The notes beneath the pieces are model-generated. The model ran no database searches, had not been told where the DNA came from, and saw only the letters and a list, made by a program, of their open reading frames with translations. DNA of 64,000 nt. Source: Metapseudomonas otitidis. Lineage in GTDB: Bacteria; Pseudomonadota; Gammaproteobacteria; Pseudomonadales; Pseudomonadaceae. The position numbers were made by a program, and so were the translations under genes. The stretch spans positions 173,503 to 237,502 of the forward strand of contig NZ_FOJP01000002.1 in NCBI RefSeq assembly GCF_900111835.1. The letters are read 5' to 3'. How positions within the stretch are numbered: position 1 is the first letter of the stretch; each line of letters begins with the position of its first letter. Shown piece after piece: positions 25,903 through 35,119 of the stretch.

Positions 25903-26934
25903 ATGGACCACATACTGTCGCTTCTCTCGGAAACCGTTCCCAAGGCCCGGACCCTGGAGGAGCTGACCCGGCCACTGCTGGCCCTGCTGGGGCAGGTCAC
26001 GGGGATGGAGTCGACCTACCTCACCACCATCAACACCGACGAAGGCATCCAGCGCGTCGAGTTCGCCCGCAACGTTGGCAGCATGGTGATCCCGGAAGGG
26101 TTGGTGGTGCCCTGGGCGGACACGCTGTGCAAGCGAGCGCTCGAAGAGAAGCGGCTGTACTCCGACAACGTCGCCGAATGCTGGGGCGATTCCGAGGCCG
26201 CCGCTGCCCTGGGCATCAAGACCTACCTCAGCGCACCCATCTGCTCCCACGATGGCCGGGTACTGGGCACGGTGTGCGCTGCCAGTTCAGCGCAGGTGGC
26301 CCGCTCCGCCGACGTGGAGCCGCTGCTGATGCTCATGTCCGGCTTGCTCAGCTATTCGCTGGAGCGGGAGCTGCTGGTGGAACGGCTCCAGGCCGCCAAC
26401 GCCGAACTGGCGAAGCTGGCCCTGACGGACAGCCTCACGGGGCTGTCCAACCGCCGGGCGATCCTCAGTGAATTCAACCGGCTGTTCGCCCAGGCCCAGC
26501 GGGAGCAGAAGTACGTGCTGGTGGCGGTGATCGACCTGGACGGCTTCAAGGGCATCAACGACACCTACGGCCACCAGGCGGGCGACCAGTTGTTGCGGGG
26601 CGTGGCCGCTCAGTTGCAGGCGTGCCTGCGCGCCAGCGACATCCTCGGGCGCACGGGCGGCGACGAGTTCGTGGTCATCGCCCTCGGCGCAGCTGCCGAG
26701 CCCGCAAATCCGAATGGCATGCAACAGGCCGCCAGGCTGCTTCAGGAGCGCCTGGCCCAGGCGACAATCGGGATGTTCGAGCTGGGCGAGGGGCTGGGCG
26801 ACATCCATTACCCCGGCGCCAGCGTCGGTGTGGCGGCTGTCACTCCGGAGGGCATTTCTGCTGAAGACGCGCTGAAGCTGGCCGACCGGGAGATGTACAA
26901 GGCCAAGGCCAAGCGCAGAAAGCGGGGTGGCTGA
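25903..26934 (+). CDS. GAF-GGDEF diguanylate cyclase
   Basis: 343 residues. Residues 1 to about 155 form a GAF-like sensor (VTGMESTYLTTINTDEG, YLSAPICSHDGRVLGTVCAA). The GGDEF domain follows, with DSLTGLSNRR, DLDGFKGINDTYGH, the active GGDEF at 252-256, and the product-inhibition site RASD at 243-246. It therefore should make c-di-GMP and be feedback inhibited. I use ATG 25903; a TTG two codons upstream is in frame. It is soluble, so the GAF input is cytoplasmic. Confidence 0.92.
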   Translation: MDHILSLLSETVPKARTLEELTRPLLALLGQVTGMESTYLTTINTDEGIQRVEFARNVGSMVIPEGLVVPWADTLCKRALEEKRLYSDNVAECWGDSEAAAALGIKTYLSAPICSHDGRVLGTVCAASSAQVARSADVEPLLMLMSGLLSYSLERELLVERLQAANAELAKLALTDSLTGLSNRRAILSEFNRLFAQAQREQKYVLVAVIDLDGFKGINDTYGHQAGDQLLRGVAAQLQACLRASDILGRTGGDEFVVIALGAAAEPANPNGMQQAARLLQERLAQATIGMFELGEGLGDIHYPGASVGVAAVTPEGISAEDALKLADREMYKAKAKRRKRGG

Positions 26935-26983
26935 GTAACGTCATCCCGTTTCAGCGGAGTAGGGCAATCTCTTCAGCAGTGCT

Positions 26984-27370
26984 CTATCCCGAAGAGTTGG
27001 CCAACTGAATGAGACGCTGACGTTCTCGCTCACCCGCATGTGCATCAATGAACACCACGTCTTCACTGATGCCGGAATCTGCAGCGATACCCAGGACGAA
27101 CTCGCGTCCCGTGATACTTGCCAGCCTCCGTAAAACCGGAAACAGCTGCTCAGCTTGTACGGCGCCGAACCTTTCAAGAGGAAGGTTGAGCCCAAGAAAC
27201 CAGTCTTGGCAGTCATTCGAGTCCGCTCCGGCATCTGGTTCGTGCTTGAAGTTCACGAACATTGCGCCAAGTGCTTGCCATTCATGAGCGAGGCCAGCGA
27301 ATGCGGCTGTGAGCTCCACTTCCTGGGCTTCGTTGTCATTGCCGTCGACATACACATAGAGCGTTTGCAT
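26984..27370 (-). CDS. Hypothetical protein in low-GC patch
   Basis: 128 residues, soluble and acidic, starting MQTLYVYVDGNDNEAQEVEL. It contains no motif I recognise. It and the next gene upstream have lower GC than the surrounding genes and share a strand. Small acidic orphan pairs of this type are often immunity proteins or remnants of toxin loci, but there is no toxin beside them, so this is only a guess. Confidence 0.65.
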   Translation of the reverse strand: MQTLYVYVDGNDNEAQEVELTAAFAGLAHEWQALGAMFVNFKHEPDAGADSNDCQDWFLGLNLPLERFGAVQAEQLFPVLRRLASITGREFVLGIAADSGISEDVVFIDAHAGERERQRLIQLANSSG

Positions 27371-27483
27371 CGCCTTACCCCGGCAACCTTGTTGTCCCGA
27401 ATCGTTTGCGCCTGATGGCGGTAGGCGTCCCCGAGACTTGATGGCGTTTCATTCCAACGCTTCCTCTCGACTTCTCTGTCAAA

Positions 27484-28047
27484 TCAGTTCGTTAACCGTG
27501 TTTTTCTCGCCCAAAGGTCCAGGTCGCTGCCGCAGGCGGCAACGATGTAATGGTCGCACCATGAGAACCCGTACACGCGAACGCACTCGGTGTAGATGAC
27601 GGAGCAGTCGGCCTGATGGCCTGGCACCAGGGCATTCTTGTATGGCTTGGCTAGAACAAGACGACTCTCTGGCCAGTCTGGCGAAACCAGTTCCAGGCTT
27701 TCGCCAGAGCGGTTCATGAGGGGCAATCCGCCCCCACAAATGCCGCCAAGCTGTATGACTTCGTCTTCGATTTCGCCGATGCCATGGCAATTCACATTCA
27801 GCTTGTCGAGACCGGCGTAAGCGTCGTAATCACGTTCGATCTTCTCGCCTGTACGGCAGTCGATCAGGCCCCTGCCACTGCTGGAAACCACCAGTAAATA
27901 GGGATGTTGCCGAGAAAAGCCGACTGAATGCAGCCCACCGACAGCGATGGTTGCGACGTGGCGCCAGCCCTCGGGTTCCTTGTTGAACGGAATCTTCTCA
28001 AGCAATCGGATCAGTCGTTCTCGGTTGGCTTCTTTGCTGCTTGTCAT
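27484..28047 (-). CDS. Hypothetical protein in low-GC patch
   Basis: 187 residues from ATG 28047 (an in-frame GTG at 28089 abuts the preceding stop). Segments such as HYIVAACGSDLDLWARK and HPYLLVVSSSGRGLIDCRTG have the strand-turn-strand look of beta-propeller-like proteins, but it is too short for a full propeller. Family not recognised. The GC is lower than that of adjacent genes, so it was probably acquired together with the 128-residue neighbour. Confidence 0.65.
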   Translation of the reverse strand: MTSSKEANRERLIRLLEKIPFNKEPEGWRHVATIAVGGLHSVGFSRQHPYLLVVSSSGRGLIDCRTGEKIERDYDAYAGLDKLNVNCHGIGEIEDEVIQLGGICGGGLPLMNRSGESLELVSPDWPESRLVLAKPYKNALVPGHQADCSVIYTECVRVYGFSWCDHYIVAACGSDLDLWARKTRLTN

Positions 28048-28089
28048 GTTGAGCAATCCTGACAGTTGTCTTCGATCCGGTACTTCCAC

Positions 28090-28551
28090 TCACTCTTTGT
28101 CCATCTTCCAAGGCCCCACCCGCTCCAAGGTCCCGCCGATGGCACCCTGCAGGCCGCAGAAGGACTGGCAGTGCTGCGCATCCAGCGGCTTCACCACCAC
28201 CTTGTCCTCTGCGAAGACGAGGCTCACCTGGCAGCGGGGTGATGCATCGGGTGCGCCGTAGCCTTCCCAGTTCGCGTACAGGTGATGGTCTGGGTCGTCG
28301 GTGAACAGGTAGGTGTCGGCGCTGCCCGGCTCGGGCGATGCGATACCCGGTACTTCGCAGCGGGCGGAGCCCGATTCCGACACGTAGAAGAACGACAGGC
28401 CGTGTGCCGTGGCCAGCACAGTGAGGGTCTGGTAATGGCCCGTGGCAGGTGTGGCGGCCCGGTAGTAGCCGTGCAGGGGCGCTTCGGCCCGAGCGGTCAG
28501 GCTGCTGGCGGTGATGAGCATGAAAGCGGCAGCGCGGAGAGTGGGTGTCAT
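28090..28551 (-). CDS. Secreted hypothetical protein
   Basis: 153 residues with signal peptide (LRAAAFMLITASSLTARAEA). The mature domain has four cysteines (ARCEVPG, PRCQVSL, HCQSFCG) and beta-type segments, so it is probably a disulfide-bonded periplasmic protein. No family recognised. The following gene begins within about 40 bp and may be co-transcribed. Confidence 0.75.
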   Translation of the reverse strand: MTPTLRAAAFMLITASSLTARAEAPLHGYYRAATPATGHYQTLTVLATAHGLSFFYVSESGSARCEVPGIASPEPGSADTYLFTDDPDHHLYANWEGYGAPDASPRCQVSLVFAEDKVVVKPLDAQHCQSFCGLQGAIGGTLERVGPWKMDKE

Positions 28552-28748
28552 GTCGGCATCCTCTGCATGGCGGGGTACGTCCGTGTGAGCGGCGCCGAGC
28601 ATACATCGGGTGCGCCGCAGCCCGGCATGCCTTGCGGGCCGTTTTGCCAGAACCGTCTCAGGCGCCAGACAGTACCTCTGCTACGCTGCGCCCGCCTGAA
28701 AGGCGCTGCCAGTGGGGCTTAGCCAGGAACCGGAAGGGAATCACCCGC

Positions 28749-29669
28749 ATGCATAACGCACATCTCTCGGATCGCTACGCAGGTTGCCTGCTTGGCCTGG
28801 CCTGTGGCGACGCGGTCGGCACGACCCTCGAGTTCACCCCGCGCAGCGCCCTCGTCCCCATCACCGACATGGTCGGCGGCGGGCCCTTCCACCTGGCGCC
28901 GGGGCAGTGGACGGACGACACCTCCATGGCGCTGTGCCTGGCGGAAAGCCTGCTGGAGCGCAATGGGTTCGACGCCCGGGACCAGATGACCCGCTACCTG
29001 AACTGGTGGCAATGGGGGTACTGGAGTTCGACGGGGGCGTGCTTCGACATCGGCATGACGGTCCGTGATGCACTGACGCGCTTCCAGGAGACGGGAGAGC
29101 CGTTCGCGGGCTCGAGCGACCCTCGAACCGCCGGCAACGGTTCGCTCATGCGCCTGGCTCCGGCTGTGCTGTTCTACTACCCGGACCGCGAGGCGATGAG
29201 GTGGGCGGCGCGCCAGAGCTCCCTCACCACCCATGGCGCGGCCGAGGCCATCGAATCGTGCCTGCTGCTTGCGGAGATCATTGCCAACGCGCTGGCGGGT
29301 CAGGGCAAGGACGAGGTGCTGGCGCTGTCCCCGGAGGCCTATGCCGAGCCCGCCATCCGGCGCCTGGCCGAGGGCAGCTTCAGGTACAGGTCGCGTGACC
29401 AGATCCAGGGCACCGGCTACAGCGTCGCCTCCCTCGAAGCCTCCCTGTGGTGCTTCTGGTCCACCGACTCCTTCGAGGCAGCGGTACTCGCCGCCGCCAA
29501 CCTGGGGGATGACGCCGACACCACCGCCGCCATCACCGGCCAGATCGCCGGCGCCTTCTACGGCCGGCAGGGCATTCCGGCCCGCTGGATCGAGCGGCTG
29601 CACCTCGCCTCCGAGATCGAAGGCATCGCCACCGCCCTGTACCGGTCCGCCCTGGCACGCTCCGGCTGA
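28749..29669 (+). CDS. ADP-ribosylglycohydrolase family protein
   Basis: 306 residues of the DraG/ARH fold. The metal-binding motifs are present: GLACGDAVGTTLEF, QWTDDTSMALCLAES, and AANLGDDADTTAAITGQIAG near the end, which carry the paired aspartates for the two magnesium ions. Such enzymes remove ADP-ribose from proteins or nucleic acids. No ADP-ribosyltransferase partner is visible within a few kb, so the role may be housekeeping or reversal of a foreign toxin's modification. Confidence 0.92.
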   Translation: MHNAHLSDRYAGCLLGLACGDAVGTTLEFTPRSALVPITDMVGGGPFHLAPGQWTDDTSMALCLAESLLERNGFDARDQMTRYLNWWQWGYWSSTGACFDIGMTVRDALTRFQETGEPFAGSSDPRTAGNGSLMRLAPAVLFYYPDREAMRWAARQSSLTTHGAAEAIESCLLLAEIIANALAGQGKDEVLALSPEAYAEPAIRRLAEGSFRYRSRDQIQGTGYSVASLEASLWCFWSTDSFEAAVLAAANLGDDADTTAAITGQIAGAFYGRQGIPARWIERLHLASEIEGIATALYRSALARSG

Positions 29670-29691
29670 CCTGGCGCCGGCTTGCAGGCGC

Positions 29692-30165
29692 CTACAACCC
29701 CAGCTCGCTCAACCCGGGATGCTCGTCGGGCCGCCGACCCTGGGGCCAGTGGAACAGCCGCTGGTCCTCGCGGATCGGCAGGTCGTTGATGCTGGCGTGG
29801 CGGACCTGCATCAGGCCGTGTTCGTCGAACTCCCAGTTCTCGTTGCCGTAGGAGCGGCACCACTGCCCCTCGGCGTCGTGCCATTCGTAGGCGAAGCGCA
29901 CGGCGATGCGGTGGCCTTCGAAGGCCCAGAGTTCCTTGATCAGGCGGTACTGCTGCTCGCGCTGCCACTTGCGAGTGAGGAACTCGCGGATCTGCTCGCG
30001 GCCACGGGGGAACTCGCTGCGGTTGCGCCAGCGGCTGTCGACGGTATAGGCCAGGGCGACCCGCTCCGGGTCGCGGCTGTTCCAGCCGTCTTCGGCCATG
30101 CGCACCTTCTGCACGGCGGTTTCATGGGTGAAGGGGGGAAGCGGGGGGCGGGTTTCGGCAGTCAT
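29692..30165 (-). CDS. DUF1348 / NTF2-like (SnoaL-type) protein
   Basis: 157 residues. The sequence [20 protein letters not shown] and [20 protein letters not shown] matches the DUF1348 family of small NTF2-like cone-shaped folds. [20 protein letters not shown] is also conserved. The biochemical role is not established. It lies 43 bp downstream of the fusion oxidoreductase on the same strand and may belong to that operon. Confidence 0.85.
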   Translation of the reverse strand: MTAETRPPLPPFTHETAVQKVRMAEDGWNSRDPERVALAYTVDSRWRNRSEFPRGREQIREFLTRKWQREQQYRLIKELWAFEGHRIAVRFAYEWHDAEGQWCRSYGNENWEFDEHGLMQVRHASINDLPIREDQRLFHWPQGRRPDEHPGLSELGL

Positions 30166-30208
30166 GGTCGTGCCTCTTCAGGTGTGGGCGTGGTGTCAAA
30201 GGTAGCCG

Positions 30209-32260
30209 CTAAAGGTCGAGCACCAGCGGCTGTGGCGCACCGGCGGCGGGCACTGCGCAGCAGATCAGCGCCTCGTCCGCGTCTGGCAGGCTGGCCGGCG
30301 GCTGCGAGTAGGTCACCTGGCCGCTGAGGATGCGCGTGCGGCAGGTGCCACAGGAGCCGCTGCGGCAGCTGAAGTCCGGATGCAGCCCGCGGCTCTCCGC
30401 CAGCTCCAGCAGGCTGCCGCCCTCGGGCTGCCAGCGGGCCTCCTTGGCGGATTGCTGGAACAGCACCGGCACCGCTTCGGTGGCCGCCGGGGGCAGCGCG
30501 TCGGCTGGGCTGGCTGTGTCCGGCCGGCGTTGCAGGCTGGAGGGGCCGAAGGTCTCGGCGTGCAGGCGGCTGTCGCTGATGTTCAGCGCCCGCAGGTCGT
30601 CGTACAGCGCCTGGGTGAAGCCGGAGGGGCCGCAGAGGATGAAGTCGTAGTCGTCGAAGGGCAGCACGGCCTTGAGCAGGGCGGTGTCGATGCGCCCCGC
30701 CTGGTCGAAATCCACTCCCTCCTGCAGTTCGCCTTCCGGCTGGCTGAGTACCCGCAGCCACTGCAGCGTGTCGCCGGCTTCCTGCTGCAGGACGGCCAGT
30801 TCGCGGCCGAAGGCCAGCTCGCTCCCGTGGCGCGCGGACTGGAACAGCCAGACCACACGGCGACGGCGCAGGCGACGGTTCTGGTAGTGCACCTCGCGCA
30901 GCATGCTCAGCAGCGGCGTGATGCCGACGCCGGCCGCCAGCAGCACCAGCGGGCGGCGCTCCTCCGGATCGAGCACGAAGCGGCCGCGCGGGGCCTTGGC
31001 CTCCAGCAGGCTGCCGACGCCCAGGTGCGCGTGCAGGTGTTGGGAGACAAGGCCGTCGCGCTTCACGCTGATCCGCAGGAAGCCGTCCGACGGTGCACTG
31101 GACAGGCTGTAGGTGCGGATCAGGGGGTGCGCCTGGCCCGGCAGGGTGAGCCGCAGCGGCAGGTGCTGCCCGGCGGAGAAGGCCGGCCAGCCGCCCTGGT
31201 CGGCGGGCTCCAGGTAGAAGGAGCGGATGCTGGCGCTCTCGTCCTGCACCCGCGTCACCCGCAGCGGGCGCCAGTGGTCGCGCTGCGCGGCGGCCTGCAG
31301 GCGGGCTTCGGCCTCGTCCCAGCTGCCGGTCATCAGGCTGTTGGCGGAATAGCCCTGGAAGGCCCAGCGCAACGCCAGGGCGGCGGGGCGGCGGATGACC
31401 TGCTCCACCTCCAGGTGCCAGAGCCGTTCCGCTCCCTGGAAGGCGCGGATTTCCTCACCCTCCAGCGTCAGCTCGGTGCGCCCGCTGAGTTGCAGGATGT
31501 CGCCGCTGGCGAAGTCGATGAACAGCAGGCCCGCCTGCGGGTTGAGCAGCAGGTTGCCGAGGGTGTTGAAGTGCAGGTTGCCGGCGAAGTCCGGGATGCT
31601 CAGGCGGTTGCCCCGCACCCGGACGAAGCCGGCTTGGCCGCCCCGGTGGGAGACGTCCACGGTCCGGTGGCCATCGGCGAGGGTGACGTAGCTGGCGACG
31701 AAGAAAGTGTCGGCGCTGGCGATCACCTGGCGTGCCGCATCGTCCAGCTGGGCGAGGTGTTCGACCGGGGCTGCTGGCGGGGTCGTGGTTGTGACGGTCT
31801 CGTACTGGCGCAGCTGGATGTACTGCGGGCAGTTGCCAAAGGTCTGTTCCACGGCGATGCCCAGCCCATGCCCGTCACGGATCACCACCTGACCGTTGAG
31901 GCGGTTGCGCCGCCGGCTGTGCAGCTCGATGCCCAGCAGGCCGACCGCCGCGCCGTCGGTGAGGGCGGCTGCGGCCGGGTCGCCGGCCTGGGGCAGGGCG
32001 TCCAGCCGCAGCATGCGTGGGGCCGGCGAGTGGGCGAAACCGACCGGGCCTTCGAGGATGCTGGCCCAGGGGCGCCCCTCGGCGTCCACCGTGCCCAGCA
32101 GCACGAAGGGCAACTGGCGGTAGAAGGCGCGGTGCTGCTCGGGCATGTGGTCGCGGATCACCCGCCGGCCCATGTCCGCCATGCGCTGGGCCACCCCGGC
32201 GCGTGCCTGCAGTTGCTGTTCCCCGGCGTGCCAGGGGGAGGGCTCGGTCGGCTGGTTCAT
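30209..32260 (-). CDS. PNPOx-like / FAD-NAD reductase / 2Fe-2S ferredoxin fusion
   Basis: 683 residues, three modules. Residues 1 to about 300 are a split-barrel flavin domain like pyridoxamine-phosphate oxidases (FVLLGTVDAEGRPWASILEG, FNTLGNLLLNPQAGLLFIDF). The middle has a ferredoxin-NADP reductase fold: RTYSLSSAPSDG for FAD and LLAAGVGITPLLSML for the nicotinamide nucleotide. The C-terminus is a plant-type ferredoxin with CRSGSCGTC and a later Cys-Cys, giving four cluster ligands. The chain can pass electrons from NAD(P)H to FAD to 2Fe-2S and perhaps to FMN in the N-domain. Just upstream is a GST gene, and two LysR genes precede that, which points to detoxification or oxidant response. Confidence 0.9.
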   Translation of the reverse strand: MNQPTEPSPWHAGEQQLQARAGVAQRMADMGRRVIRDHMPEQHRAFYRQLPFVLLGTVDAEGRPWASILEGPVGFAHSPAPRMLRLDALPQAGDPAAAALTDGAAVGLLGIELHSRRRNRLNGQVVIRDGHGLGIAVEQTFGNCPQYIQLRQYETVTTTTPPAAPVEHLAQLDDAARQVIASADTFFVASYVTLADGHRTVDVSHRGGQAGFVRVRGNRLSIPDFAGNLHFNTLGNLLLNPQAGLLFIDFASGDILQLSGRTELTLEGEEIRAFQGAERLWHLEVEQVIRRPAALALRWAFQGYSANSLMTGSWDEAEARLQAAAQRDHWRPLRVTRVQDESASIRSFYLEPADQGGWPAFSAGQHLPLRLTLPGQAHPLIRTYSLSSAPSDGFLRISVKRDGLVSQHLHAHLGVGSLLEAKAPRGRFVLDPEERRPLVLLAAGVGITPLLSMLREVHYQNRRLRRRRVVWLFQSARHGSELAFGRELAVLQQEAGDTLQWLRVLSQPEGELQEGVDFDQAGRIDTALLKAVLPFDDYDFILCGPSGFTQALYDDLRALNISDSRLHAETFGPSSLQRRPDTASPADALPPAATEAVPVLFQQSAKEARWQPEGGSLLELAESRGLHPDFSCRSGSCGTCRTRILSGQVTYSQPPASLPDADEALICCAVPAAGAPQPLVLDL

Positions 32261-32321
32261 GGTGGGGCTCCCGCTGGAGAGGCGTAAGGCCCGGCGCAGC
32301 CGTGGCTGCGCCGGGGGCGCG

Positions 32322-32951
32322 TCAGGCGCTTTGCAGGCCGGCTGCCGTGCGCGGCATCGGCACGAAGCCGGGCAGCGCTTCGACGCGGGCCAGCCAGGCG
32401 CGGACCTGGGGGTAGGGCTCCAGGGATACGTTGCCCTCCGGCGCGTGGGCGATGTAGCTGTAGCCCGCCACATCGGCCAGGGTCGCCTGGTCGCCGGCGA
32501 GGAAGGGGCGCTGGGCCAGCTCCTGCTCGATGACCGCGAGCAGCGCGTGGGAGCGGGCGATGGTGGGCTCGGCCTCGTAGGGCGCGCCGAACACGGTGAT
32601 CAACCGCGCAGTAGCCGGGCCCGAGGCGATCGGCCCGGCCGCCACCGAGAGCCAGCGCTGCACCCGGGCGGCGCCCAGCGGGTCGTTGGGCAGCCAGCGG
32701 CCGGCCGGGTCATGCTTCTTCGCCAGGTACACGAGGATGGCGTTGGAGTCGCTGAGCACCACGCCGTTGTCGTCGATCACCGGGATCTGCCCGAAGGGGT
32801 TCATGGCGAGGAATTCCGGGCTCTTGTGGGCGCCCTTGGCCAGGTCGACGAAGACCAGCTCCGCCGGGACGCCCAGTAGCGAGAGGAACAGCTCGATGCG
32901 GTGGGCGTGGCCCGACAGGGGATGGTGAAAGAGCTTGATCGGCTTGGACAT
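32322..32951 (-). CDS. Glutathione S-transferase
   Basis: 209 residues. The N-terminal thioredoxin-like half has [40 protein letters not shown] (the glutathione-binding proline and acidic-serine pair). The C-terminal helical half carries [16 protein letters not shown]. The start ATG 32951 has GGAG 6 nt upstream; longer in-frame extension is unsupported. It lies between the fusion oxidoreductase gene and two LysR genes, all on one strand. Confidence 0.92.
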   Translation of the reverse strand: MSKPIKLFHHPLSGHAHRIELFLSLLGVPAELVFVDLAKGAHKSPEFLAMNPFGQIPVIDDNGVVLSDSNAILVYLAKKHDPAGRWLPNDPLGAARVQRWLSVAAGPIASGPATARLITVFGAPYEAEPTIARSHALLAVIEQELAQRPFLAGDQATLADVAGYSYIAHAPEGNVSLEPYPQVRAWLARVEALPGFVPMPRTAAGLQSA

Positions 32952-33090
32952 GATGATCTCCGTGGCACAGGTGGGGGGAACAGGGGCCGGTCGGCCGTGC
33001 TGTGGAGTCATCTTCGGTGCGCAAGGGTTTGGGCGGAATCGCCAGGAATGGCAATCCTTTGTTTTGGAATCTGGAATAAACGCCGAGCGG

Positions 33091-34005
33091 CTAGTCGTCG
33101 CCCGTCCCATTCAGGGCGCCGTGATTGCGCAAGCCGGCCACCGCCAGGTCGACGAAGCTGCGCACCCGCGCGGCGGCGCGGCGCCCCTCGCGGTACACCA
33201 CGTGCAGCGGCACAGGGGGCGGGGCGAAGGGGGCGAGAACGGTGCGCAGCTGCCCGTTGGCCAGTTGCTCATGGGCCTGGTAGCCCAGGCAGCGTGTCAG
33301 GCCGCCGCCCAGGCAGGCCGCCTGGATCGCACCCTGGGTCGTGGCGCAGGCCAGGCGCGGGCGCAGTGGGTACGCGCGCAGCTCACCGTCGACGCGAAAG
33401 CGCCACTCGGGGAGCCGCGAGTCCGCCAAGGCGTGGATGATCCGGTGCCGGGCGAGGTCCGCCGGGGCCTGGGGTTCGCCGTGCCGGGCCAGGTAGCCGG
33501 GGTTGGAGCAGACCACCCGGCGCACCTGGCCGACCGGCAGCGCCACCAGGGAGGAGTCCGGCAGGCTGCCGGCGACGATGGCCACGTCGAGGCCTTCCTC
33601 GTGCAGGTTGGGCAGGCGCTCCAGGTAGCGGACGACCACATCCACCTCGGGGAAGCGCTGCAGGTAGTCCAGCAGCATCGGGGTCAGCACCTGCTGCCCG
33701 AGCAGCAGCGGCATGCTCACCGTGAGCCGACCGCGCGGTTCGAGGTGCAGCCCGGCGGCCGAGGCTTCGGCTTCCCGCACCTGCTGCAGCAGCCGCTCGC
33801 AGTCGCCGGCGAAGCGCTGCCCGGCTTCGGTCAGCGTCACGCCCTGGGTGCTGCGCTGCAGCAGGGCCAGGCCCAGGCGCTGCTCCAGTGCCTCCACGGC
33901 GCGGGCCACGGTGGGCGCCGACAATCCCAGCTGGCGCGCGGCGGCGGCCAGGCTCAGGGTCTGGCTGACGGCGAGGAAGGCCTGCATCTGCCCGTGGCGG
34001 TCCAT
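33091..34005 (-). CDS. LysR-family transcriptional regulator (copy 1)
   Basis: 304 residues with the LysR helix-turn-helix at the N-terminus ([36 protein letters not shown]) and a substrate-binding-like effector domain. Close in sequence and layout to the neighbouring LysR gene; the two frames are separated by 2 bp. It is upstream of the GST gene on the same strand, so it is a candidate regulator of the GST and fusion oxidoreductase. Effector unknown. Confidence 0.92.
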   Translation of the reverse strand: MDRHGQMQAFLAVSQTLSLAAAARQLGLSAPTVARAVEALEQRLGLALLQRSTQGVTLTEAGQRFAGDCERLLQQVREAEASAAGLHLEPRGRLTVSMPLLLGQQVLTPMLLDYLQRFPEVDVVVRYLERLPNLHEEGLDVAIVAGSLPDSSLVALPVGQVRRVVCSNPGYLARHGEPQAPADLARHRIIHALADSRLPEWRFRVDGELRAYPLRPRLACATTQGAIQAACLGGGLTRCLGYQAHEQLANGQLRTVLAPFAPPPVPLHVVYREGRRAAARVRSFVDLAVAGLRNHGALNGTGDD

Positions 34006-34007
34006 GT

Positions 34008-34922
34008 TCAGGGCTGCCGGTTGCGGTTCAGCGCCGGGTCCCGGGCCAGGCGTTCTGTGCAGAAGTCGACGAAGGTGCGCACCTTGGCGGCGATTCGCCG
34101 TCCGCTCTGGTACACCACGTGGATCGGCAGCGGCGGTTGCTCGAAGGCCTCCAGGACGATCTCCAGCTCACCCCGGCGCACCTTGTCGGCCACCTGGTAG
34201 CTCAGCACCCGGGTCAGCCCCCAGCCCAGGCAGGCGGCGTGGATCGCGGCCTGGTTGGCGGTGACCACCAGGCGCGGCTGGGGGCGGATGTTCAGCGGCC
34301 GGTCTTCTTCGATGAACTGCCACTCGCCCAGCGCCTGGCTGCTGGCCGAGGCCACCACCTGGGCCTCCTGCAGCTGCGTGGGGTGGGTGGGGCGGCCGTG
34401 GGTGGCGAGGAAGCCCGGCGAGGCGCAGACCACCCGGCGCACTTCGCCGACGCGAACGGCGTTGAGGCCGCTGTCCGGCAGGTGGCCGATGCGCACGGCG
34501 ACGTCGATGCCTTCGTCCACCATGGCGACCACCCGGTCCACCAGCAGCGCCTTGATCTGCACCGCCGGGTGCTGGTCCAGGTACTCCACCATCAGCGGGG
34601 TGACGAACAGCTCGCCGAACAGCACCGGTGCGGTGACGCTCAACTGACCGCGCGCGGTGGCATGGCTGCCGGCGGCGGATTCCTCCGCCTCCTCCAGCTC
34701 GGCGAGGATGCGCCGGCAGTCTTCCACGTAGCGCTGGCCGGCCTCGGTGATGTGCACGCTGCGGGTGGTGCGGGCCAGCAGCAGGGTGCCGATGCGCTCC
34801 TCCAGCGCCGCCACGGCACGGGTCACACTGGGTGGCGACATGTTCAGGCGGCGCGCGGCGGCGGCGAAGCCCTGTTCCTCGGCCACGGCGAGAAACACCT
34901 GCATCTCCTGGAAACGGTCCAT
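34008..34922 (-). CDS. LysR-family transcriptional regulator (copy 2)
   Basis: 304 residues from ATG 34922, helix-turn-helix FLAVAEEQGFAAAARRLNMS and PPSVTRAVAALEERIG. Shared stretches with copy 1 (MVEYLDQHPAVQIK versus [30 protein letters not shown] versus [16 protein letters not shown]) show an old tandem duplication. Longer in-frame extension upstream is open but without support. Probably co-transcribed with copy 1. Confidence 0.92.
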   Translation of the reverse strand: MDRFQEMQVFLAVAEEQGFAAAARRLNMSPPSVTRAVAALEERIGTLLLARTTRSVHITEAGQRYVEDCRRILAELEEAEESAAGSHATARGQLSVTAPVLFGELFVTPLMVEYLDQHPAVQIKALLVDRVVAMVDEGIDVAVRIGHLPDSGLNAVRVGEVRRVVCASPGFLATHGRPTHPTQLQEAQVVASASSQALGEWQFIEEDRPLNIRPQPRLVVTANQAAIHAACLGWGLTRVLSYQVADKVRRGELEIVLEAFEQPPLPIHVVYQSGRRIAAKVRTFVDFCTERLARDPALNRNRQP

Positions 34923-35119
34923 CACGGGCTCCTGTGGGGCGATGCGCAAGAGTGGGGCCTGTGTTGCGTCGCTGGCAACAGATCGTCCGTGACGGCCGCT
35001 GTTCTTGCCGGGTGTGTCGGTACGGGCACGGTGCCGGCGGTTTTGCTCGCCCAGGTCTCAGGGGCCGGGCGCCGGGTCTGCTACCCTGCGCGCCCCAATT
35101 CCGCCGACATGGAGGTTGC

